From positions 1 to 64,000 of the forward strand of contig JAURMI010000022.1 of assembly GCA_030830785.1 (NCBI GenBank): 64,000 bases of DNA. Direction: 5' to 3'. Shown here in pieces: positions 35,877 to 43,698 of this stretch (position 1 is the first letter of the stretch; the number at the start of each line of letters is the position of its first letter). The notes under the pieces are model-generated. The model ran no database searches. It was not told the DNA's origin and worked only from the letters and a program-made list of their open reading frames with translations. The translations under genes and the position numbers were made by a program. Source of the DNA: Crocinitomicaceae bacterium (lineage in GTDB: Bacteria > Bacteroidota > Bacteroidia > Flavobacteriales_D > Crocinitomicaceae).

Positions 35877-35905
35877 TTGTCGTCGGTACATTTTATTTAT
35901 ATTTG
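35877..35905 (+). promoter_or_regulatory. Promoter of the thiolase gene (-33 TTG, -7 TATATTTG)
   Basis: TTG at 35877-35879 and TATATTTG at 35898-35905 are separated by 18 bases, a good Bacteroidota promoter. The transcript would start near 35911, before the ATG at 35923. Confidence 0.5.
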
Positions 35906-35922
35906 AATAGAAAATATTGAGA

Positions 35923-37131
35923 ATGTCCGAAGATGTATATTTAATCGATGGAATCCGAAGCCCAATAGGTAATTTTGGAGGAAGTTTGGCCACATTACGT
36001 GCCGATGATTTAGCAGCAATTATTTTAAAAGAATTGCTTCAACGAAATCCTCAAATAGATCCCTATGCCATAGAAGATGTCTTATTGGGTTGTGCCAATC
36101 AGGCTGGTGAAGACAACAGAAATATTGCGCGAATGGCTTCTTTATTAGCAGGCTTACCCTTTGAGGTGCCAGGTGAAACAGTCAATCGACTTTGTGCATC
36201 GGGTTTGGCTTCTGCTATAAATGCAACGCGTGCTTTGCGCTGCGGCGAAGGAAATTTCTACATTGCAGGAGGAATTGAACATATGACGCGTGGCCCATGG
36301 GTTATTTCAAAAACTTCTACAGCCTTTGGCCGTGATGCAAACATGTATGATTCGAGTTTTGGTTGGCGTTTTATTAATCCAAAGATGGAAGCCGCTTATG
36401 GTGTGGATAGCATGGGCATGACGGCAGAAAATCTGGCAGAGAAATTTAAGATATCTCGTTTGGATCAAGACGCGTTTGCATGTTGGAGTCAAGAAAAAAC
36501 ACAGGCAGCAAAACTTGCCGGTTTCTACGATGATGAAATCGTGCCCATTGCCATTGCCCAAAAAAGGGGGGATGCCCTTGTTTTTAGTGAAGATGAGTTT
36601 GCACGCCCAAATACCACGCTAGAGACTTTATCTAAATTGCGCCCAGCCTTTAGAAATGACGGCACAGTAACCGCAGGCAATGCTTCTGGCCTTAATGATG
36701 GAGCCGCTGCTCTTCTACTTGCAAATACATCTGGTCTAGCGCAGTTTAATTTAAAACCAATGGCCAGAATTGTTTCTTCTGCTGTTTGTGGCGTAGAACC
36801 TCGAATAATGGGAATTGGTCCGGTTGAGGCCAGTCTCAAAGCTTTAAAACGAGCCCAGCTTTCACTTGACGACATGGATGTGATTGAAATAAATGAAGCC
36901 TTTGCTGCCCAAGTTTTAGCTTGCACACGTTCTTTAGGTCTTGCAGATCGCGATCTAAGATTAAATCCTAATGGTGGCGCCATATCTATTGGTCATCCGT
37001 TGGGAATGTCTGGGGCAAGATTGCTATTAACTGCCGCCCGACAATTAAAACGTAGTAATAAACGTTTTGCATTAGTTTCAATGTGTATAGGGGTAGGTCA
37101 GGGCTATGCTGCAATTATAGAAAATGTATAA
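35923..37131 (+). CDS. Thiolase, 3-oxoadipyl-CoA thiolase-like (PcaF/PaaJ type)
   Basis: It cleaves 3-oxoacyl-CoA with CoA. From the ATG the 402-residue protein carries the nucleophilic Cys91 in NRLCASGLASA. Also present are CANQAGEDNRNIARM, the His of GHPLGMSGAR and the second Cys of SMCIGVGQG. The run VILGCANQAGEDNRN-like plus GWRFINPKM and RPNTTLE resembles PcaF/PaaJ more than FadA. No other phenylacetate or beta-ketoadipate gene is in the window, so a general fatty-acid or amino-acid role is possible. An upstream TTG at 35917 is less likely. Confidence 0.88.
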   Translation: MSEDVYLIDGIRSPIGNFGGSLATLRADDLAAIILKELLQRNPQIDPYAIEDVLLGCANQAGEDNRNIARMASLLAGLPFEVPGETVNRLCASGLASAINATRALRCGEGNFYIAGGIEHMTRGPWVISKTSTAFGRDANMYDSSFGWRFINPKMEAAYGVDSMGMTAENLAEKFKISRLDQDAFACWSQEKTQAAKLAGFYDDEIVPIAIAQKRGDALVFSEDEFARPNTTLETLSKLRPAFRNDGTVTAGNASGLNDGAAALLLANTSGLAQFNLKPMARIVSSAVCGVEPRIMGIGPVEASLKALKRAQLSLDDMDVIEINEAFAAQVLACTRSLGLADRDLRLNPNGGAISIGHPLGMSGARLLLTAARQLKRSNKRFALVSMCIGVGQGYAAIIENV

Positions 37132-37132
37132 A

Positions 37133-38710
37133 ATGCGTTACGTTTATCTAATGATACTCTGCATGCTCATGGTGGCATGTAAAAAAGAAGCTACACGTTG
37201 GCAAACAGATTGGCTTGTTCCAATTGTCGAGGATACACTTAGTTTAAATCATTTATATAACGATTCTACGCTAAGCCTTAATGCAAGTCAAATTGAGATT
37301 AATTTAACACGTGAATTATTAAATCTAGGTCTTTCAGAATTAATCGAAATTCCCGATACAACAATTTCGCAATCCTTTCAATCAAATTTTACGATCTCAA
37401 ATGTATCGCCAGGATTTGTTTTCGTGAACAGTCTAAAAACTCACCAATTCGACCTTTTAGACATTCAACTCAAAAAAGTGCGTGTTAAAACCGGTCAAAT
37501 TGATTTAAAAGTTTTCAATCCACTAAATACAGCAGTAATATACACTATTGAATTCCCCTCAGTGAGTCTGAATGGTCAATCTTTTAATCAAAGTTTCACA
37601 GTTGCCTCTGGAAGCGTTCAGAATCCTACTGTTTCCTCGCAAATCATTGATTTAAGTGGTTATGACATTGCCTTAGGTGGAACCCAAGATATGGAGTTTA
37701 ATAAAATTCAGTCAAAGCTCACACTTCAAACTGACCCCAATGGCCCGAGTGTATCTATTTTTAATAATCAAAATTTTCATTTTGAAGCTAGCTTTGAAAA
37801 TTTAACATTTGATTTTGCCAAAGGATATTTTGGGTCGAGCACAATTTTCCAGAGCAGTCAATTTAACATTCCATATTTAAATAAGATTTCAGATGGATCT
37901 CTATCATTGCCTGATATGCAACTCTCGTTTGAAGTTGAAAATGGATTTAAAATGGGCCTTCGCGCTCAAATTGAACAGCTCAGTACAACCAATAATCAGG
38001 GTCAAATGGTTTCATTAATTGCGCCGAGTATAGGGCCAAGCATGTTTTTGGCAGGCGCATCTGGAAGTTTTAATTCTTTGCAGCCCAGTCATTTGGACAT
38101 AGAATTCAATAATAACAATTCGAACATTCAAGACTACATTGAAAATTTAGGAGCTTTACAACAAATAAGCTATCAATTACAACCCAATCCTTGGGGGAAT
38201 GTAAATGCCGGGCATGATGAGGCTTTTGCCAACAGTCGATTAAAGGTAAAGGTTCATGCCCAAATGCCATTGTCTTTGTGTGCAGATGGACTTTCTTTAC
38301 AAGATACCTTTAATATTAATCTTTCACAAGATTTTAATAAAACTCACATCAGCAGTGGAAACATTATTCTCGAGGCTACCAATGCCTTTCCATTGGCTTG
38401 TGATTTGATTTTGTACTTTTTAAAAGACGGCCAAATTTGGCATACCTTAGTTGCCGATGCCCAGATTGCATCTGCTGCCTTAGGACAAATAGACCCAATA
38501 GATGGATTGTTAAAAAAGAATAGTAAAATAAATATATCGTTGCCTGATCAAATAGTTGCTGATCTTAAGGATTTAAATCAACTTATTGTAAGGGCCACAT
38601 TGGCAACAACAGATCCCAACACTGGCTTAGCGATTTGGCAACAAGTACAAGCCAATGCTTTTCTAGCTTTACAAATGAAGCTTCGGCTTAAAACTCAAAT
38701 GATGCCCTAA
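37133..38710 (+). CDS. Large hypothetical lipoprotein
   Basis: The protein of about 525 residues begins MRYVYLMILCMLMVACKKE, a lipoprotein signal with Cys near residue 16. The mature protein is beta-rich with many Asn, Gln and Ser and no recognised catalytic motif. An ATG nine bases earlier, inside the thiolase gene, is also possible. Its stop touches the start of the following barrel gene (TAATG). Together with that gene and the T9SS-sorted gene it forms a three-gene envelope set. Confidence 0.72.
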   Translation: MRYVYLMILCMLMVACKKEATRWQTDWLVPIVEDTLSLNHLYNDSTLSLNASQIEINLTRELLNLGLSELIEIPDTTISQSFQSNFTISNVSPGFVFVNSLKTHQFDLLDIQLKKVRVKTGQIDLKVFNPLNTAVIYTIEFPSVSLNGQSFNQSFTVASGSVQNPTVSSQIIDLSGYDIALGGTQDMEFNKIQSKLTLQTDPNGPSVSIFNNQNFHFEASFENLTFDFAKGYFGSSTIFQSSQFNIPYLNKISDGSLSLPDMQLSFEVENGFKMGLRAQIEQLSTTNNQGQMVSLIAPSIGPSMFLAGASGSFNSLQPSHLDIEFNNNNSNIQDYIENLGALQQISYQLQPNPWGNVNAGHDEAFANSRLKVKVHAQMPLSLCADGLSLQDTFNINLSQDFNKTHISSGNIILEATNAFPLACDLILYFLKDGQIWHTLVADAQIASAALGQIDPIDGLLKKNSKINISLPDQIVADLKDLNQLIVRATLATTDPNTGLAIWQQVQANAFLALQMKLRLKTQMMP

Positions 38711-39876
38711 TGCACCGCGTACTTTTGTATTTTTTATTTTGTCATGGCCTGGTCTTCTCTCAACAGAGCGTTGAGTTTGAAGGTTTTGGTGCATATAATA
38801 GTACAGGAATTCATCGAGACATCCCTTCGGCATTTTTTTATGGTGGTTTTATTGATTCTTTGTCGATTGAAAAGTCATTGATAAAGCTCAAGGAGCGCAA
38901 TTTATTTGGGATGCAAACAGGGGGCAATATTTTATGGAAAAGCAATATAGGTCTTTGTAAGGATAGCAGTAAAAGATTTGCAGACTTTAATTGGGTGTTG
39001 GGAGCTGGCACACAACAATATGTTGGCATGCAATTTTCTAAAGATGCGTTTGGTTTGTTATTTCAAGGGGGGTATCCTTATATTGGTGACACCATGGCAT
39101 TAAGCGGTTTAAGATTGGAATCAACTTCTTTTTCGAAGTTGGGTATTGGCATGGTTAATAAGCATACTTTATCTTCTATTATCATCAACTTGGTTCGAAT
39201 TCAAAATCAAATCAGCGCAAAAACAAATCATTCATATTGGTATCAAGATGAGCAAAGTGCCGCTATAAATCTTGAATTAAATGGTGAAGCGAATTTTGGA
39301 AAACCTTCCAATTCTTTTGGAGTTGCCATCGATTTGGATTATCGTTTTGGCTCTATGCAAGAGGAGCAAAACGAACAGCAATTTCAATTAATCGTGCAAA
39401 ACTTTGGTATAGCCAGAAATTTTGCTTACCAAAAATATGTCCTAGACGGGCCCCTGCAATTTTCTGGCCTTTCGATTATGGACTTGCAAAATAATAATTT
39501 AGATACCTTGGCGCAAGATTTCCTAGACACCTTGGGTTTTCAAAAAATTAGCCAAAATGGTTGGGTAATTTTGCCAACAACAGTGCATCTTGCTAAAATT
39601 ATTGATTGGCACGCGAGTGCTAGGATTCAAGGATATTATGGGGCTCAATTTTTGTTTCGTCAAACCTATACGCCATTGGTATATGCTGGATCACATATTA
39701 AAATCACTGATTGGTGGCAGGCTGGTGTGGGGTTGGCCTATGGCGGTTTTGGTGGACTTAGGGTACAGTCATATTCTACACTAAGGTTTAAAACCACACA
39801 ATTGATAATTCGGTCTGATAATGTTGCTTTTCAAAATGGAGCTTCAATCATTTTACAATTAAAATGCGAATTCTAA
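38710..39876 (+). CDS. Outer-membrane beta-barrel-like protein (DUF5723-like)
   Basis: The 388-residue protein has a signal peptide (about 1-18). Alternating hydrophobic strands with aromatic ends, separated by Gly/Asn turns, run to a C-terminal Phe, as in outer-membrane barrels. The arrangement resembles Bacteroidota DUF5723 proteins, but that match is from memory and not tested. It overlaps the lipoprotein by one base and the next gene by 13 bases, so the three are co-transcribed. Confidence 0.68.
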   Translation: MHRVLLYFLFCHGLVFSQQSVEFEGFGAYNSTGIHRDIPSAFFYGGFIDSLSIEKSLIKLKERNLFGMQTGGNILWKSNIGLCKDSSKRFADFNWVLGAGTQQYVGMQFSKDAFGLLFQGGYPYIGDTMALSGLRLESTSFSKLGIGMVNKHTLSSIIINLVRIQNQISAKTNHSYWYQDEQSAAINLELNGEANFGKPSNSFGVAIDLDYRFGSMQEEQNEQQFQLIVQNFGIARNFAYQKYVLDGPLQFSGLSIMDLQNNNLDTLAQDFLDTLGFQKISQNGWVILPTTVHLAKIIDWHASARIQGYYGAQFLFRQTYTPLVYAGSHIKITDWWQAGVGLAYGGFGGLRVQSYSTLRFKTTQLIIRSDNVAFQNGASIILQLKCEF

Positions 39877-41336
39877 AAATACTTGTTTTATTGGTTCCTG
39901 TCCTCAATATTGTGGCCCAATCGCGATTTTACAAATTGTATTCGGGAACGGGTTTTGATAGAGGTGAAGATATTATAGAACTTCCAGATTCGTCTTTTTT
40001 GGTTGCTGGTACTAGCGGAAGTTGGGAAGATAATGCACAAGGGTTTTTAATGAAATTGGATTCCCTCGGGAATTATCAATGGAGTCATGCATACGGTGCA
40101 GAAGAGGCCGAAGAAATTAAGCGTGTATTTTATCGACCGGGACTTGGTTATTATCTGGCAGGAATGTCTAGTTCTTGGAATCCAAGTAACTATGATCCTA
40201 TGCTGATTTTTACTGATCTCTCGGGTAATCAACAATGGATAAAGACATATGAAAGTCCAGATTGGGAGCGCATTAATGACGGCGTACAAACCTTAGATAC
40301 AGGTTTAATATTAGTTGGAGAGCGCCAACCGGTTCTTGGAACTGCTTCACAGGTCTTGGTGATGCGATTGGACAAGAATGGAGATACCATCTGGACTCAA
40401 TCATTCGGCACCGAAGGTGCAGATTGTGCCAATAGTATAATTCGCCTTAGCGATACAACATATGCTATTGGTGGTAAGTGGTTTGTCTCTGATTCGAGTG
40501 CCACAAAGGGGTTTGTTGCATTAATACATGAGGATGGCCAACTAATTTGGCTCGATACTTTGGGGCACTTAAGTGGGGATTTTGAAGTGCTCGACATCAC
40601 TAAGAATTTATATGGAATACAATTTGCAGGCTATCATTTAAATCAAACATCTGACTATGACAAGTTTAGTGGATCGATCGATTTAGATGGTATTATTTTA
40701 ACGCAAGTTGCTCCTTTTGATGGTCTTAATTCTGATGAAATTATTCAACAACTAGCCTATATTGCGCAGCAAGATGTAACAATTTTGGGCATTCAAGAAC
40801 TTAATGACTTTACATTCGACCAACCCTATGACTTGTATTTTGGATATGGAGATGCATACTTCGGTTATTGGTTAACTGGTTGGCCTTCTACGACAATTCT
40901 AAACCAAGGAAATGATCAAGTAGGTAATATTTGTGCAACCATGGATGGTGGTTTTGCAGCCGTGGGAATGAATTCTGTCATAGTGGATGGTCAAAATCAG
41001 CTCAACGGTGGCAGCAATGTATTTGTCCTGAAATTAAATGGCGATGGTTCGGCGTATATACAAACTGATACAGTATTCACAACACAGCAACTTGTTGGTT
41101 TAAAACCAATTTTCAATGGAAGTGGAATTCGTTATTTTCCAAATCCTAGTTCCCATTTTATACATTTTCAATGGGATGGAAATGAACAAAAGCAAGTGTC
41201 TTTATACGATTGCCAAGGGAATATAATTTTTTACAAATACCTTGCATCAGATCAATCTATAGATGTGTCTTTTTGGTCAAATGGTCTGTATTTGTTGCGG
41301 ATAGATGGTAAATCCTATCCGATAATAAAAAACTAA
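39864..41336 (+). CDS. Secreted T9SS-sorted beta-propeller-like protein
   Basis: The 490-residue protein has a signal peptide (about 1-18). At least four repeats of a motif like GGTSGSWEDNAQGFLMKLDSLG follow in diverged form (for example FLMKLDSLGNYQWSHAYG and VMRLDKNGDTIWTQSFG), suggesting a beta-propeller. It ends with a type A T9SS sorting domain starting near RYFPNPSSHFIHFQW. It is probably displayed on the cell surface. Function is unknown. Its stop overlaps the convergent proline dehydrogenase gene by four bases. Confidence 0.8.
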   Translation: MRILKILVLLVPVLNIVAQSRFYKLYSGTGFDRGEDIIELPDSSFLVAGTSGSWEDNAQGFLMKLDSLGNYQWSHAYGAEEAEEIKRVFYRPGLGYYLAGMSSSWNPSNYDPMLIFTDLSGNQQWIKTYESPDWERINDGVQTLDTGLILVGERQPVLGTASQVLVMRLDKNGDTIWTQSFGTEGADCANSIIRLSDTTYAIGGKWFVSDSSATKGFVALIHEDGQLIWLDTLGHLSGDFEVLDITKNLYGIQFAGYHLNQTSDYDKFSGSIDLDGIILTQVAPFDGLNSDEIIQQLAYIAQQDVTILGIQELNDFTFDQPYDLYFGYGDAYFGYWLTGWPSTTILNQGNDQVGNICATMDGGFAAVGMNSVIVDGQNQLNGGSNVFVLKLNGDGSAYIQTDTVFTTQQLVGLKPIFNGSGIRYFPNPSSHFIHFQWDGNEQKQVSLYDCQGNIIFYKYLASDQSIDVSFWSNGLYLLRIDGKSYPIIKN

Positions 41337-42529
41337 AGGCGCTTTCTTCGTGACTTTTCTTTTATAATAAGAGCCAATTCGCGACTGGTTTGTCCGCCCA
41401 CCGATGTATTTTCATCTGCTCTCCTTAGTAAATAAGGAAGGACTTCATTCACTGGTCCAAATGGCACATATTTTGCCACTTGATAACCGGCATCGGATAA
41501 ATTATAAGATATATGATCTGACATGCCTAGTAATTGGGCAAAGTAGAAATCTTTATTTTGAGATGCAATAGAATTGAGCTGCATTAAATTGACCATGTGC
41601 AATGAACTTTGTTCGTTGTGTGTTCCAGCACAAACACAAAAAACTTCCTTGTGGTTTATTAAAAATTCTAATGCCAAATCAAAGTCTTTGTCCGTACTTG
41701 CTTTATTAGGCTGAATAGGTGAAGGATATCCTTTTGATTGTGCGCGTGCCCTTTCTTTTTCCATGTAGGCTCCTCTAACCAATTTTACACCATAAAAAAT
41801 TCCAGCCTCACGTGCCCTAATCAATTCGTTGTGTAAAAATTCCAAACGGTCGTGACGGTACATCTGAACGGTGTTGTAAACAATACACTGCTTACTATTG
41901 TATTTACACATCATTTCAAAACACCATTGATCTATAGCTGTTTGTATCCAAGTTTCCTCAGCGTCTATAAATAATCGCGTGTTACATGTTGCAGCTGCTT
42001 TGCAAATTCTATCAATGCGGTCTTTAATAGCCTCTATACCTGCCAATTGTACATCGCTAAAAGCATTAAAATGATTTGAAGATCTTTGGGCTCGAATTTG
42101 ATTTGAAACCAATTCAAGCAATTCGTGTTGTGCAATTCCAGTTATTTTAAAAACTGCAAAAGGAATTCTCGGATCGTTTGCCGCACGTTCAATGGTTTGT
42201 ATAATGATTTGTGTAGTATGTTCCAAATCTTCCTCTTTGGTTTTTCCTTCTACAGAATAATCAAGTATGGTTCCGATGCCGTATTTATCTAAATTTTCAA
42301 TGGTTGAATCACATTCTTGGATATTCTCCCCACCACAAAATTGTTTAAAAATAGTGCTCTTTATAATTCCTTTTATTGGCAGCCTCATTTTAAGAGAGAA
42401 GGGTGTTAGCCACTTACCAATTTTAACAATCGCTGGCGCACCAATTATTTTAAAAAGAAAATAAGCGCGTTGAAGGTCTTTTTTATTTTTTGAACGAAAA
42501 GCTATTTCGGTGTTGTCAAAAGAAATCAT
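41333..42529 (-). CDS. Proline dehydrogenase
   Basis: This FAD enzyme oxidises proline to pyrroline-5-carboxylate. The 398-residue single-domain protein has the PRODH (beta/alpha)8 core with VKLVRGAYMEKERARA. The substrate-binding tail RRADENTSVGGQ lies near residues 370-381. The long PutA fusion partner is absent, so the second step needs a separate enzyme elsewhere. It is divergent from aroB across only 35 bases. An exact TAATTTTG box lies four bases before its ATG. Confidence 0.93.
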   Translation of the reverse strand: MISFDNTEIAFRSKNKKDLQRAYFLFKIIGAPAIVKIGKWLTPFSLKMRLPIKGIIKSTIFKQFCGGENIQECDSTIENLDKYGIGTILDYSVEGKTKEEDLEHTTQIIIQTIERAANDPRIPFAVFKITGIAQHELLELVSNQIRAQRSSNHFNAFSDVQLAGIEAIKDRIDRICKAAATCNTRLFIDAEETWIQTAIDQWCFEMMCKYNSKQCIVYNTVQMYRHDRLEFLHNELIRAREAGIFYGVKLVRGAYMEKERARAQSKGYPSPIQPNKASTDKDFDLALEFLINHKEVFCVCAGTHNEQSSLHMVNLMQLNSIASQNKDFYFAQLLGMSDHISYNLSDAGYQVAKYVPFGPVNEVLPYLLRRADENTSVGGQTSRELALIIKEKSRRKRL

Positions 42530-42533
42530 GCCT

Positions 42534-42541
42534 CAAAATTA
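42534..42541 (-). promoter_or_regulatory. -7 box of the proline dehydrogenase gene
   Basis: Minus-strand TAATTTTG is an exact match, followed by AGGC and the ATG. The mRNA should be leaderless or nearly so. Confidence 0.5.
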
Positions 42542-42552
42542 AGTGCTTTTCG

Positions 42553-42560
42553 TAAATTTG
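42553..42560 (+). promoter_or_regulatory. aroB: -7 box of aroB
   Basis: TAAATTTG is an exact match, followed by AACC and the aroB ATG. It faces away from the proline dehydrogenase box 11 bases to the left. Confidence 0.5.
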
Positions 42561-42564
42561 AACC

Positions 42565-43635
42565 ATGGGTGAGGTTTCTTTTTCTTATCAGCAGTTTGGT
42601 ATCGAAATAGGCCATTTAGAATCCACGTCATTTTCAGGAATTCTTCAGAGCTATAGCAACTCAAAAATAGCCATCCTAACAGATGAAAATACCCATAAAC
42701 ATTGCTTGGATTTTTTAATTACAGGTTTTCAAGGGCTAAATAGCGCCGAAATAATTGTAGTGCCTGCTTTGGAAGAAAGTAAAGATCTAGATATTTGTGT
42801 CTATATATTAGAAACCTTAAGCGAAGCAGGATTTGGACGTAAAGATTTGTTAATTAATCTCGGTGGTGGAATGATCACTGATTTAGGTGGTTTTGTTGCA
42901 TCTATATATAAAAGGGGTATGCCATTTATTCAAATCCCAACGAGTTTATTGGCAATGGTTGATGCTTCAATTGGATCGAAGACAGGAATCAATTTTATGG
43001 GTTTAAAAAATCAACTTGGTACTTTTTCATCTGCCCGAAATACTTACATTGATAAGAAATGGCTCCAAACATTACCCACTTGCCAATGGAACAATGGTTT
43101 TGCTGAAATACTAAAAAATGCGCTCATTGCTGATGAAAAATTTTGGACAACCCTTATGGAAATTAGCAATTTAAAAGAGCAGCTCAATGATTCGGTTATC
43201 CAAAAGGCAATTGATATAAAATGTGAGATTGTAAGACAAGATCCCAAAGAACTTGGATTAAGGAAAATATTAAATTTTGGACACACAATTGGTCATGCTC
43301 TTGAGTCCTATTATTTTAATTCAAAGATGCCACTTTCGCATGGTCATGCCGTTGCAATTGGGATACTTGTCGAAAGTGAGATTTCTTTAATTAAACTAGG
43401 CTTACCAAAATTTGAATTTGAACAAATAAAAAAAGTAATTCTCAAAAATTATTCATTGCAAATTCCCGATGATTATTTGGCGATTTGGCAACTTATGCAA
43501 CACGATAAAAAGAACGATTTAGGAAAAGTTAAAATGAGTTTGTTATCTCGAATTGGTTCATGCGCTTTTGATCAAATCGTTGATCTCGAAGAATTTAAAA
43601 TGGCTTTCGAAAAAAGTGTAGAATTAATACGCTAA
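42565..43635 (+). CDS. aroB: 3-dehydroquinate synthase
   Basis: AroB catalyses the second step of the shikimate pathway. The 356-residue protein shows the NAD-binding LINLGGGMITDLGGFVAS. The metal and substrate motifs follow: KRGMPFIQIPTSLLAMVDASIG (split by residues as read), GFAEILKNALI, the zinc-site ILNFGHTIGHALE, and SHGHAVAIG. All ligands look intact. It is transcribed alone, and a strong bidirectional hairpin follows its stop. Confidence 0.95.
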   Translation: MGEVSFSYQQFGIEIGHLESTSFSGILQSYSNSKIAILTDENTHKHCLDFLITGFQGLNSAEIIVVPALEESKDLDICVYILETLSEAGFGRKDLLINLGGGMITDLGGFVASIYKRGMPFIQIPTSLLAMVDASIGSKTGINFMGLKNQLGTFSSARNTYIDKKWLQTLPTCQWNNGFAEILKNALIADEKFWTTLMEISNLKEQLNDSVIQKAIDIKCEIVRQDPKELGLRKILNFGHTIGHALESYYFNSKMPLSHGHAVAIGILVESEISLIKLGLPKFEFEQIKKVILKNYSLQIPDDYLAIWQLMQHDKKNDLGKVKMSLLSRIGSCAFDQIVDLEEFKMAFEKSVELIR

Positions 43636-43651
43636 TAAAAGAAGTGTAATA

Positions 43652-43678
43652 AAAAAGGCCTCTTTTGGAGGCCTTTTT
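43652..43678. terminator. Bidirectional rho-independent terminator
   Basis: AAAAAGGCCTC and GAGGCCTTTTT form an 11-pair stem around a TTTTG loop. T-runs on both strands make it work for the convergent aroB and S46 peptidase genes. It is the only convincing intrinsic terminator seen in the window. Confidence 0.85.
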
Positions 43679-43698
43679 TATTCGCTATACAATTGGTA

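Noticed and set aside
38838-39029. Open frames on the strand opposite to known genes (this and many similar)
   Set aside because: They lie wholly within convincing genes, show no family features or promoter boxes, and have implausible composition.
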